From WRDS01 sp964492775 (GTDB lineage Bacteria > Actinomycetota > Coriobacteriia > Anaerosomatales > PHET01), in assembly GCA_964492775.1 (NCBI GenBank), contig CAZBLH010000022.1, positions 1 to 29,487 of the forward strand: a stretch of DNA of 29,487 bases, in the 5' to 3' direction. A model generated the notes under the pieces. It was not told the origin of the DNA and ran no database searches. It worked only from the letters and a program-made list of their open reading frames with translations. Positions 23,248 to 29,487 of this stretch are shown here, one piece after another. A program made the position numbers and the translations under genes. The stretch's first letter is position 1; each line of letters begins with the position of its first letter.

Positions 23248-24173
23248 TGCGAGGCGTACGAGACGTCATCCGCATGTCCGACGAGGTGGCTGCGGCGCTT
23301 GAGGCCGGCAGGCCGGTCGTCGCGCTCGAGTCGACCATCATCAGCCACGGGTTCCCGTACCCGGCCAACGTCGAGTGCGCGCTCGAGTGCGAGCGCATCG
23401 TGCGGGAAGGCGGCGCGGTGCCGGCGACGATCGCGGTGCTCGGCGGGGTGCCCACGATCGGGCTCACCACCCAAGAGATCGAGTACCTCGCACGCTCCGG
23501 TCCCGAGCGCATCTCGAAGGCGTCGCGCCGGGACCTCGGCGTGCTGGTAGCACGCGGTGGAGATGGGGCGACCACGGTGGCGGGCACGATGCTCGTCGCC
23601 TCGCTTGCGGGCGTGCGTGTGCTCGCGACCGGTGGCATCGGCGGCGTCCACCGTGGTGCGCAGCAGACATTCGACGTGTCCGCGGACCTCTTGGAGCTTG
23701 CTCGCACGGACGTGTGCGTGGTGTGTTCGGGCGCGAAATCGATTCTCGACCTCGGGCTCACGCTCGAGGTCCTCGAGACCCACGGCGTGCCGGTGCTCGG
23801 CTACGGGACCGATGAGTTTCCGTCCTTCTACACGCGCTCGAGCGGCCACGGCGTCGATGCGCGCCTCGACTCGGCTGCCGAGGTCGCCGAGGTGCTGCGC
23901 GCACGCGAGACACTCGGGCTTGAGGGCGGCATGGTCGTGGTGAACCCCATACCTGCCGCTTATGAGATCGACCCAGCGACGCTCGATGCATGGACGCAGG
24001 CCGCACTCGCAGCGGCTGCCGAGGCTGGCGTTCACGGCAAAGACGTGACACCCTTCCTCTTGGCCTATCTGCACGATGTCTCGGCCGGAGCGACCGAAGA
24101 GGCGAACAAGCAGCTCGTCTGGTCGAACTCGGCGGTGGCCACAGAGATCGCGGTGAGCCTGGCCCAGGGCTAG
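23247..24173 (+). CDS. psuG: Pseudouridine-5'-phosphate glycosidase
   Basis: Splits pseudouridine 5'-phosphate to uracil and ribose 5-phosphate by breaking its C-C glycosidic bond. The 308-residue length is normal. Family residues are at the expected places: Glu28 in VVALESTIISHG, Asp147 in VSADLLEL and Lys164 in CSGAKSILD; GGIGGVHRGA and GYGTDEFPSFYTRSSG are conserved blocks. AAGGAGGTGG precedes the ATG, which overlaps the psuK stop as TGATG, showing translational coupling. Together the two genes let the cell recover uracil and ribose phosphate from modified RNA. Confidence 0.95.
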   Translation: MRGVRDVIRMSDEVAAALEAGRPVVALESTIISHGFPYPANVECALECERIVREGGAVPATIAVLGGVPTIGLTTQEIEYLARSGPERISKASRRDLGVLVARGGDGATTVAGTMLVASLAGVRVLATGGIGGVHRGAQQTFDVSADLLELARTDVCVVCSGAKSILDLGLTLEVLETHGVPVLGYGTDEFPSFYTRSSGHGVDARLDSAAEVAEVLRARETLGLEGGMVVVNPIPAAYEIDPATLDAWTQAALAAAAEAGVHGKDVTPFLLAYLHDVSAGATEEANKQLVWSNSAVATEIAVSLAQG

Positions 24174-24314
24174 GATCGGGCGGGCCATACACGCGATGGC
24201 GTGATTCGTGCTAGCTTTTCTCGGCGCGCTGATTAGAGGCGCAGGGTCTCGGCGGGTCGTTCACTGCTCGCGGGAGGCGCATCAAGTCGATTCCGGAGTA
24301 GGGAGCACAATCAC

Positions 24315-26129
24315 GTGACCCGTGTCACTGACGTACGCAATATCGCCATCATCGCCCATGTTGACCATGGCAAGACCACGCTGGTCGACCAGCTGCTGCG
24401 CTCGACCCACGTCTTCCGAGACAACCAGCAGGTCGCCGAGCGCGTTTTGGACTCCAACGATCAGGAACGCGAGCGCGGGATCACCATCCTAGCCAAGAAC
24501 ATCTCCATCCGCTATCGGGACGTGAAGATCAACGTCATCGACACGCCGGGGCACGCCGACTTCGGCGGTGAGGTGGAGCGGGTACTCAAGATGGCCGACG
24601 GATGCCTGCTCATCGTGGACGCGTTCGAAGGCACGATGCCCCAGACGCGGTTCGTGCTGCGGCATGCACTTGAGCGCGGGCTTAAGCCTCTCGTCGTGGT
24701 CAACAAGATCGACCGCGACGGCGCCCGGCCGGCCGAGGTCGTCGACGAGGTGTTCGACCTCATGGTGGACCTCGGCGCCAATGATGAGCAGCTTGACTTC
24801 CCGGTCGTCTACACCTCGGCAGTCAACGGCTACGCCCGCAACGAGCCCGACGACGACGGGGCCGACATGCTGCCGCTGCTCGACGCGATCATCGAGCACA
24901 TCCCCGCTCCTGACGTGGACGTAGCCGGCCCCGTGGCGATGCAGATCTGCACGATCGATCACTCCAACTTTGTCGGCCGTATCGGCATCGGCCGCATCTT
25001 CTCTGGCACTCTGAACTCGGGCGAGCGCGTGCTCGTCATCAAGAACGACGGCTCTCGCTACGAAGCCAGCGTGAAGCAGCTCTACACCTTCGAGGCGCTC
25101 GGCCGGGCGGAGGCGCAGAGCGCGCACGCCGGCGACATCGTGGCCGTTGTGGGCATCGAGGACGCCGACATCGGCGACATGATCACCTGCCGAGTCAACC
25201 CGGTCTCCTTCGCGCCCATCCACGTCGAGGAGCCGACCATGTCGGTCGTCTTCGAGCCGTCCACGAGCCCGCTCGTTGGCCGGGAGGGGACGATCGTCGG
25301 CGGTCGCCAGCTCAAGGAGCGCCTCGCACGCGAGGCTGAGTCCAACATCTCGATGCGCATCTCGGAGACCGAGGACCGCATCGGCATGGAGGTCGCCGGA
25401 CGCGGCGTTCTGCACCTCTCGGTACTCATGGAGACGATGCGTCGCGAGGGTTACGAGTTCCAGGTGAGCCGGCCGCGCGTGATCGTGAAGACCGACGAAC
25501 AGGGCCGCAAGCTCGAGCCGATCGAGCAGGCCGTCGTCGACTCGCCGAGCGAGTACGCCGGCAAGGTCATCGAGATCTTCGGCTCCTCCGGCGGCGAGAT
25601 GGTGGACATGGTGCAGCGTGACGAGCACGTCCACCTGGAGTTCCGCATCCCGTCGCGCGGCATCATGGGCCTGCGTACCCGCATTCTCAACGCGACGCGC
25701 GGAGAGGCCACGCTCTTCCACCGATTCCTCGAGTACGGACCGCACCACGGTGAGCTCGGCGGGCGGCAGAACGGCTCGCTCATCGCGATGTCGACCGAGA
25801 AGTCCGTGGCCTACGCGCTCGACACCCTTCAGCAGAGAGGGAAGCTCTTCGTCGGTCCCGGCGAGATGTGCTACGGCGGCATGATCGTCGGAGAGCACGC
25901 GAAGAGCGGCGACCTCGTCGTCAACGTCGCGAAGTCGAAGCAGCTCACCAACATGCGCGCCTCATCCGCCGACAAGGGCATCATCCTCGCGCCGCCGATC
26001 AAGTTCACCCTTGAGGAGGCGCTTGAGTACATCGAGGTCGATGAGCTCGTCGAGGTGACACCGGCATCTATACGTCTGCGCAAGCGGATCCTCGACGAGA
26101 AGGAACGGAAGCGCTCAGGACGTAGCTAA
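24315..26129 (+). CDS. typA: Ribosome-associated GTPase TypA/BipA
   Basis: Translational GTPase that binds the ribosome and helps in assembly of the large subunit and in stress or cold growth. The 604-residue length is typical. G1 is AHVDHGKT, G3 is DTPGHADFGGEVERVL, G4 is NKIDRDGARP; the switch region has QERERGITI. EF-G-like domains III and V follow, and the C-terminal domain special to TypA is present (EMCYGGMIVGEH and LTNMRASSADKGI). The start is GTG at 24315, with GGGAG about ten bases upstream. It stands alone with a 141-base gap before it. Confidence 0.96.
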   Translation: MTRVTDVRNIAIIAHVDHGKTTLVDQLLRSTHVFRDNQQVAERVLDSNDQERERGITILAKNISIRYRDVKINVIDTPGHADFGGEVERVLKMADGCLLIVDAFEGTMPQTRFVLRHALERGLKPLVVVNKIDRDGARPAEVVDEVFDLMVDLGANDEQLDFPVVYTSAVNGYARNEPDDDGADMLPLLDAIIEHIPAPDVDVAGPVAMQICTIDHSNFVGRIGIGRIFSGTLNSGERVLVIKNDGSRYEASVKQLYTFEALGRAEAQSAHAGDIVAVVGIEDADIGDMITCRVNPVSFAPIHVEEPTMSVVFEPSTSPLVGREGTIVGGRQLKERLAREAESNISMRISETEDRIGMEVAGRGVLHLSVLMETMRREGYEFQVSRPRVIVKTDEQGRKLEPIEQAVVDSPSEYAGKVIEIFGSSGGEMVDMVQRDEHVHLEFRIPSRGIMGLRTRILNATRGEATLFHRFLEYGPHHGELGGRQNGSLIAMSTEKSVAYALDTLQQRGKLFVGPGEMCYGGMIVGEHAKSGDLVVNVAKSKQLTNMRASSADKGIILAPPIKFTLEEALEYIEVDELVEVTPASIRLRKRILDEKERKRSGRS

Positions 26130-26148
26130 GACGCGCCGCGCAGCGTTT

Positions 26149-26193
26149 CTCGGCATGCAGTTCGCTTGCTGGTTGGTCACGGCGAACGCCGAG
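26149..26193 (+). ncRNA. Structured RNA element after typA (candidate)
   Basis: CTCGGC (26149-26154) pairs with GCCGAG (26188-26193) and, nested inside, GTTCGC (26160-26165) pairs with GCGAAC (26182-26187). This makes a twelve-pair helix with a five-base bulge and a 16-base loop. It is the first of several helices in the gene-free 26130-26424 stretch. It may be the 5' part of a leader or small RNA; the family is not recognised. Confidence 0.35.
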
Positions 26194-26237
26194 GACGCCA
26201 TGGGGGCGTACCGATGATCGAGGGAGGTGATCCAGCG

Positions 26238-26303
26238 TTGAGTAGTCATAGCATCGCTGCGGTCCGGTCCACCACGATCATGCTGGGGGTCTCGACCACC
26301 TAG
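26238..26303 (+). CDS. Leader-peptide-like 21-codon ORF
   Basis: A TTG-started ORF of 21 codons, preceded by GGAGGTGATCCAGC (26223-26236), a very long match to the anti-Shine-Dalgarno end of 16S rRNA. The peptide is rich in Ser and Thr and has Ile, Val and Leu; it ends VSTT. A GCGGGC/GCCCGC hairpin follows (26319-26335), then a TCGCTG/CAGCGA hairpin (26371-26387) and a terminator at 26392. This layout is that of an attenuator, but no amino-acid gene follows. The coding function is therefore uncertain, and it may only be part of an RNA. Confidence 0.35.
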   Translation: MSSHSIAAVRSTTIMLGVSTT

Positions 26304-26318
26304 AGCGGCGGCGCTTCT

Positions 26319-26387
26319 GCGGGCCTTCTGCCCGCGTTGCGTGCGTCTGCACGACACTGAAACAGCAGCGTCGCTGTTCGGCAGCGA
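26319..26387 (+). promoter_or_regulatory. Two hairpins between leader ORF and terminator
   Basis: GCGGGC (26319-26324) pairs with GCCCGC (26330-26335) around CTTCT. TCGCTG (26371-26376) pairs with CAGCGA (26382-26387) around TTCGG. Their place after a short ORF suggests pause or anti-terminator helices, but competing pairings with the terminator were not found by eye. Confidence 0.35.
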
Positions 26388-26391
26388 TGAG

Positions 26392-26424
26392 AGAAGGCCA
26401 CCTTCGGGTGGCCTTCTTGCTTCT
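26392..26424 (+). terminator. Strong intrinsic terminator
   Basis: AGAAGGCCACC (26392-26402) and GGTGGCCTTCT (26407-26417) form eleven perfect pairs with a stable TTCG tetraloop, followed by TGCTTCT. It is the best terminator in the window. It ends either typA read-through or a separate transcript from the structured region before it, and insulates the hydrogenase operon. Confidence 0.85.
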
Positions 26425-26453
26425 GGGGGGAATTGCGAGGAGTGGGAGAGTGC

Positions 26454-26499
26454 TTGCACTTCATCCTTCATGATATATTACATCAACAATATTGATTAT
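26454..26499 (+). promoter_or_regulatory. Hydrogenase operon promoter with inverted repeat
   Basis: TTGCAC (26454-26459) and TATTAC (26476-26481) are 16 bases apart. Right after it ATCAA-N5-TTGAT (26482-26496 region) forms an inverted repeat around the expected transcript start. This suits repressor binding. The leader to the small-subunit start is about 145 bases long and its content is otherwise unexplained. Confidence 0.45.
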
Positions 26500-26632
26500 G
26501 GGGGGTAAGGTCGCAGTTGCCTCTTCGATGGGGCGTGAGTCGGAGGGGGGTGCGGATGGGTCACGGCGTCTGATTCCTACGGAGGCCGTCACACGGACGG
26601 CCCATTCTGTCACTGAAGGAAGGAGAAGGCCT

Positions 26633-27790
26633 ATGCCTGATACCAGGCAGATTCTCGAGACGCAACGTCTTGAGGACGCTCTCCAGGCTCGCGGTGTGAG
26701 CCGCCGGGACTTCCTCAAGTTCTGCGGGTCGATCGCGGCCATGCTGGGCCTCGAGGCCAGCGCCGTGCCGCAGATTGCGGCGGCGCTCACGCGTGCTGGG
26801 CAACTCAAGCCCGCCGTTTGGCTTGAGGCCGGCTCGTGCAGTGGGTGCACCGAGTCTGTCGCGCAGGCGGACAATCCCAGCATCGTCGAGATCGTTCTCG
26901 ACCTGATCTCGCTCAACTACACCGAGACGATCATGGCTGGCGCGGGCCACTCGGCAGAGAAGGCGCTGCATGACACGGTCGAAGCCGGCGGCTATATCCT
27001 CATCTACGAGGGCTCGGTCATGGAGGGCTGGGACGGCAACGCGCTCGTCATCGCCGGCCGCAAGGGGACCGAAGAACTCCTTGAGACTGCAGAAAAGGCA
27101 GAGGCCGTCATAGCTGTAGGCTCCTGTGCGGTCGACGGTGGATGGGTCGCGGCACACCCGAACCCCGCCGAGGCGACGGGCGTGCAGTCGTTCCTGACCA
27201 AGAACGGGGTCAAGACTCCCGTCATCAACCTGCCGACCTGCCCGGTCAACCCCGAGTGGGTCGTGGCTGTGGTGGTCGACTACCTGATGCTCGAGCGGGT
27301 GCCCGAGCTAGATGACTTCGGCCGGCCGAAGCTGATCTTCGGCCAGACGATCCACGACAACTGCCCTCGTCGCGGGCACTTCGAGAACGGCGAGTTCGTC
27401 TACGAGTTCGGCAGCGAGGAAGAGGCCAAAGGCTATTGTCTCTACGCCGTCGGCTGCAAGGGCCCGCAGACCTACACCAACTGCCCGGTGGTTCGTTGGA
27501 ACCGCCGCGCCAGCTGGTGTGTTGAGGCAGGTGCCCCCTGCATCGGATGCGGCGGCTTCAACTGGGTCGACCAGAACGCCCCGTTCCTGAACCGCTTCCG
27601 CAAGGTTGACATCGGTGGATCGAACATGAATCCGGGTGTCATCGCACCGATCGCCGCCGGCGTCGTTGCCGGAGCGCTCGCAGTCCACGGCCTCGGCATG
27701 AAGGCCGCCGGCCGCGTCGGCTCGGGTGCCCCCACCGAAGAGATGAAAGACCACGACCGCAAACGTGCCGGGAAGGGAGGGGGCAACTGA
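26633..27790 (+). CDS. Group 1 [NiFe] hydrogenase small subunit
   Basis: Iron-sulfur subunit of a membrane-bound, periplasm-facing hydrogenase that passes electrons from H2 to the quinone pool; 385 residues. The Tat signal SRRDFLKFCG (Arg24, Arg25) exports the folded dimer. Cluster ligands include SCSGC (Cys69, Cys72), IAVGSCAV, LPTCPVNPEW, DNCPRRGHF, AVGCKGP, TNCPV, SWCVEAGAPCIGCGGFNW. Near the C-terminus a span (about 345-367) anchors it in the membrane. The proximal site has Gly, not Cys, at both extra positions known from oxygen-tolerant enzymes. The ATG at 26633 follows AAGGAGAAGG; an upstream frame to 26492 is rejected as it places the Tat signal too far in. The stop overlaps the next gene. 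Confidence 0.95.
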   Translation: MPDTRQILETQRLEDALQARGVSRRDFLKFCGSIAAMLGLEASAVPQIAAALTRAGQLKPAVWLEAGSCSGCTESVAQADNPSIVEIVLDLISLNYTETIMAGAGHSAEKALHDTVEAGGYILIYEGSVMEGWDGNALVIAGRKGTEELLETAEKAEAVIAVGSCAVDGGWVAAHPNPAEATGVQSFLTKNGVKTPVINLPTCPVNPEWVVAVVVDYLMLERVPELDDFGRPKLIFGQTIHDNCPRRGHFENGEFVYEFGSEEEAKGYCLYAVGCKGPQTYTNCPVVRWNRRASWCVEAGAPCIGCGGFNWVDQNAPFLNRFRKVDIGGSNMNPGVIAPIAAGVVAGALAVHGLGMKAAGRVGSGAPTEEMKDHDRKRAGKGGGN

Positions 27791-29442
27791 TGGCCAGAGC
27801 CGTTATCGATCCTGTTACACGAATCGAGGGTCACCTTAGAATCGAGTGTGAAGTCGAGAACGACGTTGTCGTCGACGCTTGGGCGTCGGGGACTCTGTTC
27901 CGAGGGATGGAGCCGATCCTGAAGAATCGGACCCCCACCGACGCCTTCTTCATCACTCAGCGCATCTGTGGTGTCTGCCCGGTGTCCCATGGCCACACGT
28001 CCTCGATGGCGACCGAGGCCGCGCTCGGCGTGGATATCCCGGAAGGCGCGCGTCTCGTGCGCAACCTGATCGAGGGCGCCCAGTTCCTGCACAGCCACAT
28101 CCTCTGGTTCTACAACCTTGCCGGGCTCGACTGGGTTAACCCCGTCAACGCCCTGAAGGCCGACGTGGCTGCAGCGTACGACTTGGCCCAGCAGGCAGGC
28201 ACGGGCATCAACTCAGACTTCGGCAAGGTCAAGGAGAAGGTCCAGGCGCTGGTCGACGGTGGGCAGCTGTCGATCTTCAGCGGGGGTTGGTTCGACTCGC
28301 CCTCCTACAACCTGCCGCCGGAACTCGATCTCATCGCCACGGCGCACTACATCGAGGCCCTTGAGTATCAGGCTGAGGCATCGGCCGTCGCCGGCATCCT
28401 CGGCGGCAAGATGCCGCACATCATGACCTCGATCCCTGGGGGCACCACGTGGGTTCCCACCGAGGAGAAGCTCGACGACGTGCTCGCAAGGCTCCAGAGG
28501 ATCCGCGACTGGGTCGCTGGCACGATGATCCCGGACACGCTCGCTGTCGCACCGTTCTATCTGGACACGCTTGAGTACGGTGCCGGTGTCGGCAAGTTCC
28601 TCGCTTGGGGCGTGTTCGACAAGGCCTCCCGCGAGCCGAACGACAGGTACCTGCCGGCCGGTATCATCGCGAACGGTCTGAACGTCGAGGATGTCGACGA
28701 CAGCAAGATCGCCGAGTACGTCGACAACTCGTTCTATCGAGCGTACGAGGGCGGTCTGCACCCGCTCGAGGGCATCACGGAGCCGGAGTTCCCAGAGGGC
28801 GGCTACGACCTCAACGGGAAGTACACCTGGTCCAAGGCGCCGCGCTATGACGGTCAGCCGATGGAGGTCGGCGGCCTCGCCCGCCTGCTCGTGGCCTACC
28901 TGCGCGGAGTGCCCCGGGTCAAGGAGCTCATCGACGGCACGCTCGAGAAGCTCGGCGCTGCTGGCAAGCCTGAGGTGCTCCTGTCAACTCTGGGACGAAC
29001 TGCCGGTCGCAACCTGGAGGCGCTGCTTGTCGCCGAGCTCGCCGTCGAATGGGTCGGCGAGCTGATCGAGATGATCAAGGGCGGCGGCGCGGACCTCTTT
29101 ACGCCTCTGGAAAAAGACGAAGGCAAGGGGCTCGGCATGTGGGAGGCGCCCCGCGGCGCTCTGCTCCATGCCATCAACGTCAAGGGCGGCCTGATCGAGA
29201 AATACCAGTGCATCGTCCCGTCGACATGGAACGTGTCGCCTCGCGTGGATGGTGTCCGTGGTCCCATGGAAGAGGCACTGATCGGAGTGCCGGTCGAAGA
29301 CCTGGAGAAGCCGCTTCACGCGCTCCGGACCGTGCACAGCTTCGACCCGTGCATCGCTTGTGCGGTTCACGTCATGGAACCGAAGAAGGGCAAGGAGTTC
29401 ACGGTGTACACGAATCCCGTCGGCCAAAGGCTGGTGAGGTAG
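27790..29442 (+). CDS. Group 1 [NiFe] hydrogenase large subunit
   Basis: Catalytic subunit with the Ni-Fe centre; 550 residues. The N-terminal L1 motif is RICGVC (Cys60, Cys63) followed by PVSHGHTSSM, and the C-terminal L2 motif is DPCIACAVH (Cys521, Cys524, His527). RIEGHLRIE near the start and GGTTWVPT in the middle are also typical. The maturation protease should cut after His527, removing a tail of 23 residues, longer than the common 15 or so. The ATG is in TGATG overlap with the small-subunit stop. No Tat signal is present, so it is exported with the small subunit. Confidence 0.97.
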   Translation: MARAVIDPVTRIEGHLRIECEVENDVVVDAWASGTLFRGMEPILKNRTPTDAFFITQRICGVCPVSHGHTSSMATEAALGVDIPEGARLVRNLIEGAQFLHSHILWFYNLAGLDWVNPVNALKADVAAAYDLAQQAGTGINSDFGKVKEKVQALVDGGQLSIFSGGWFDSPSYNLPPELDLIATAHYIEALEYQAEASAVAGILGGKMPHIMTSIPGGTTWVPTEEKLDDVLARLQRIRDWVAGTMIPDTLAVAPFYLDTLEYGAGVGKFLAWGVFDKASREPNDRYLPAGIIANGLNVEDVDDSKIAEYVDNSFYRAYEGGLHPLEGITEPEFPEGGYDLNGKYTWSKAPRYDGQPMEVGGLARLLVAYLRGVPRVKELIDGTLEKLGAAGKPEVLLSTLGRTAGRNLEALLVAELAVEWVGELIEMIKGGGADLFTPLEKDEGKGLGMWEAPRGALLHAINVKGGLIEKYQCIVPSTWNVSPRVDGVRGPMEEALIGVPVEDLEKPLHALRTVHSFDPCIACAVHVMEPKKGKEFTVYTNPVGQRLVR

Positions 29443-29487
29443 ATGGCACACAAACTCTACCGCGAAGCGCATCCGCTGCCTTTCGTG
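29443..29487 (+). CDS. Start of probable hydrogenase cytochrome b subunit, cut by window end
   Basis: Only 15 codons are visible, beginning directly after the large-subunit TAG. GGTGAGGT over the end of that gene serves as ribosome site. The peptide starts MAHKLYREAHPLPFV; the HPLPFV block is the usual beginning of the membrane cytochrome b subunit of group 1 hydrogenases, just before its first haem-histidine span. The third position in the operon supports this. The rest lies outside the window. Confidence 0.7.
   Translation, partial: MAHKLYREAHPLPFV

Noticed and set aside
23013..24188. 391-codon minus-strand frame opposite psuG and the end of psuK
   Set aside because: Opposite two recognised, coupled genes; no motif and no start signal.
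24190..24203. CACGC-GATG-GCGTG hairpin after psuG as a terminator
   Set aside because: Only five pairs and the T-rich CTTTT lies more than ten bases away; too weak to list.
24489..25898. 469-codon open frame on the minus strand opposite typA
   Set aside because: typA is unmistakable on the plus strand; the opposite frame has a low-complexity, Arg/His/Val/Asp-rich composition and no family motif, as expected from GC-rich codon structure.
26482..26496. Fnr-type site upstream of the hydrogenase genes
   Set aside because: Fnr sites read TTGAT-N4-ATCAA; here the half-sites are in the reverse order with five bases between.

Overview
The window looks like a chromosomal segment of a high-GC, mostly anaerobic actinobacterium. 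Rubrerythrin, a Tat-exported [NiFe] hydrogenase and HemN-like radical SAM chemistry point to an anaerobic or microaerobic life, and the overall gene set resembles Coriobacteriia-type lineages. That placement is inferred from gene content and was not tested with a phylogeny. No rRNA, tRNA, CRISPR array or intact insertion sequence was seen.

Region 1 (1-9500) is mainly housekeeping: the 3' part of purA, a convergent citrate synthase gene, a small membrane protein, a MalY/PatB-type lyase, a tiny zinc-ribbon protein facing a tiny winged-helix protein, the CCA-adding enzyme, and a forward run purD - radical SAM - purE. With purA this gives three purine genes close together.

Region 2 (9500-12620) starts with msrB and continues as a same-strand cluster that looks like copper handling. 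It holds a two-span membrane protein, a DsbD_2/SafE-type membrane protein fused to a cupredoxin domain, a membrane-anchored cupredoxin with a CACC motif, and a 90-residue soluble protein. A perfect 14-bp palindrome lies across the msrB stop codon, just ahead of the membrane genes.

Region 3 (12620-18810) holds a LysR regulator divergent from a 33-residue membrane peptide with a LysR-type box next to the regulator start, then a three-span membrane protein, hisG, a zinc-ribbon membrane protein, an aldo/keto reductase convergent with rubrerythrin (with a good terminator between them), and a DMT-type transporter. The rubrerythrin promoter carries a palindromic candidate operator over its -35 box.

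Region 4 (18810-22317) is the accessory part and has AT-rich patches. It contains a COG1373/DUF4143-type AAA ATPase whose 5' end sits beside a very strong inverted repeat, a 5'-truncated RHS tip with a non-conserved C-terminal extension, and a probable immunity gene.

Region 5 (22318-29487) has psuK-psuG for pseudouridine breakdown, typA, a gene-free stretch with strong RNA structure, a leader-peptide-like ORF and a terminator, and then a group 1 [NiFe] hydrogenase operon: small subunit, large subunit, and the first 15 codons of what is probably its cytochrome b anchor, cut by the window end.
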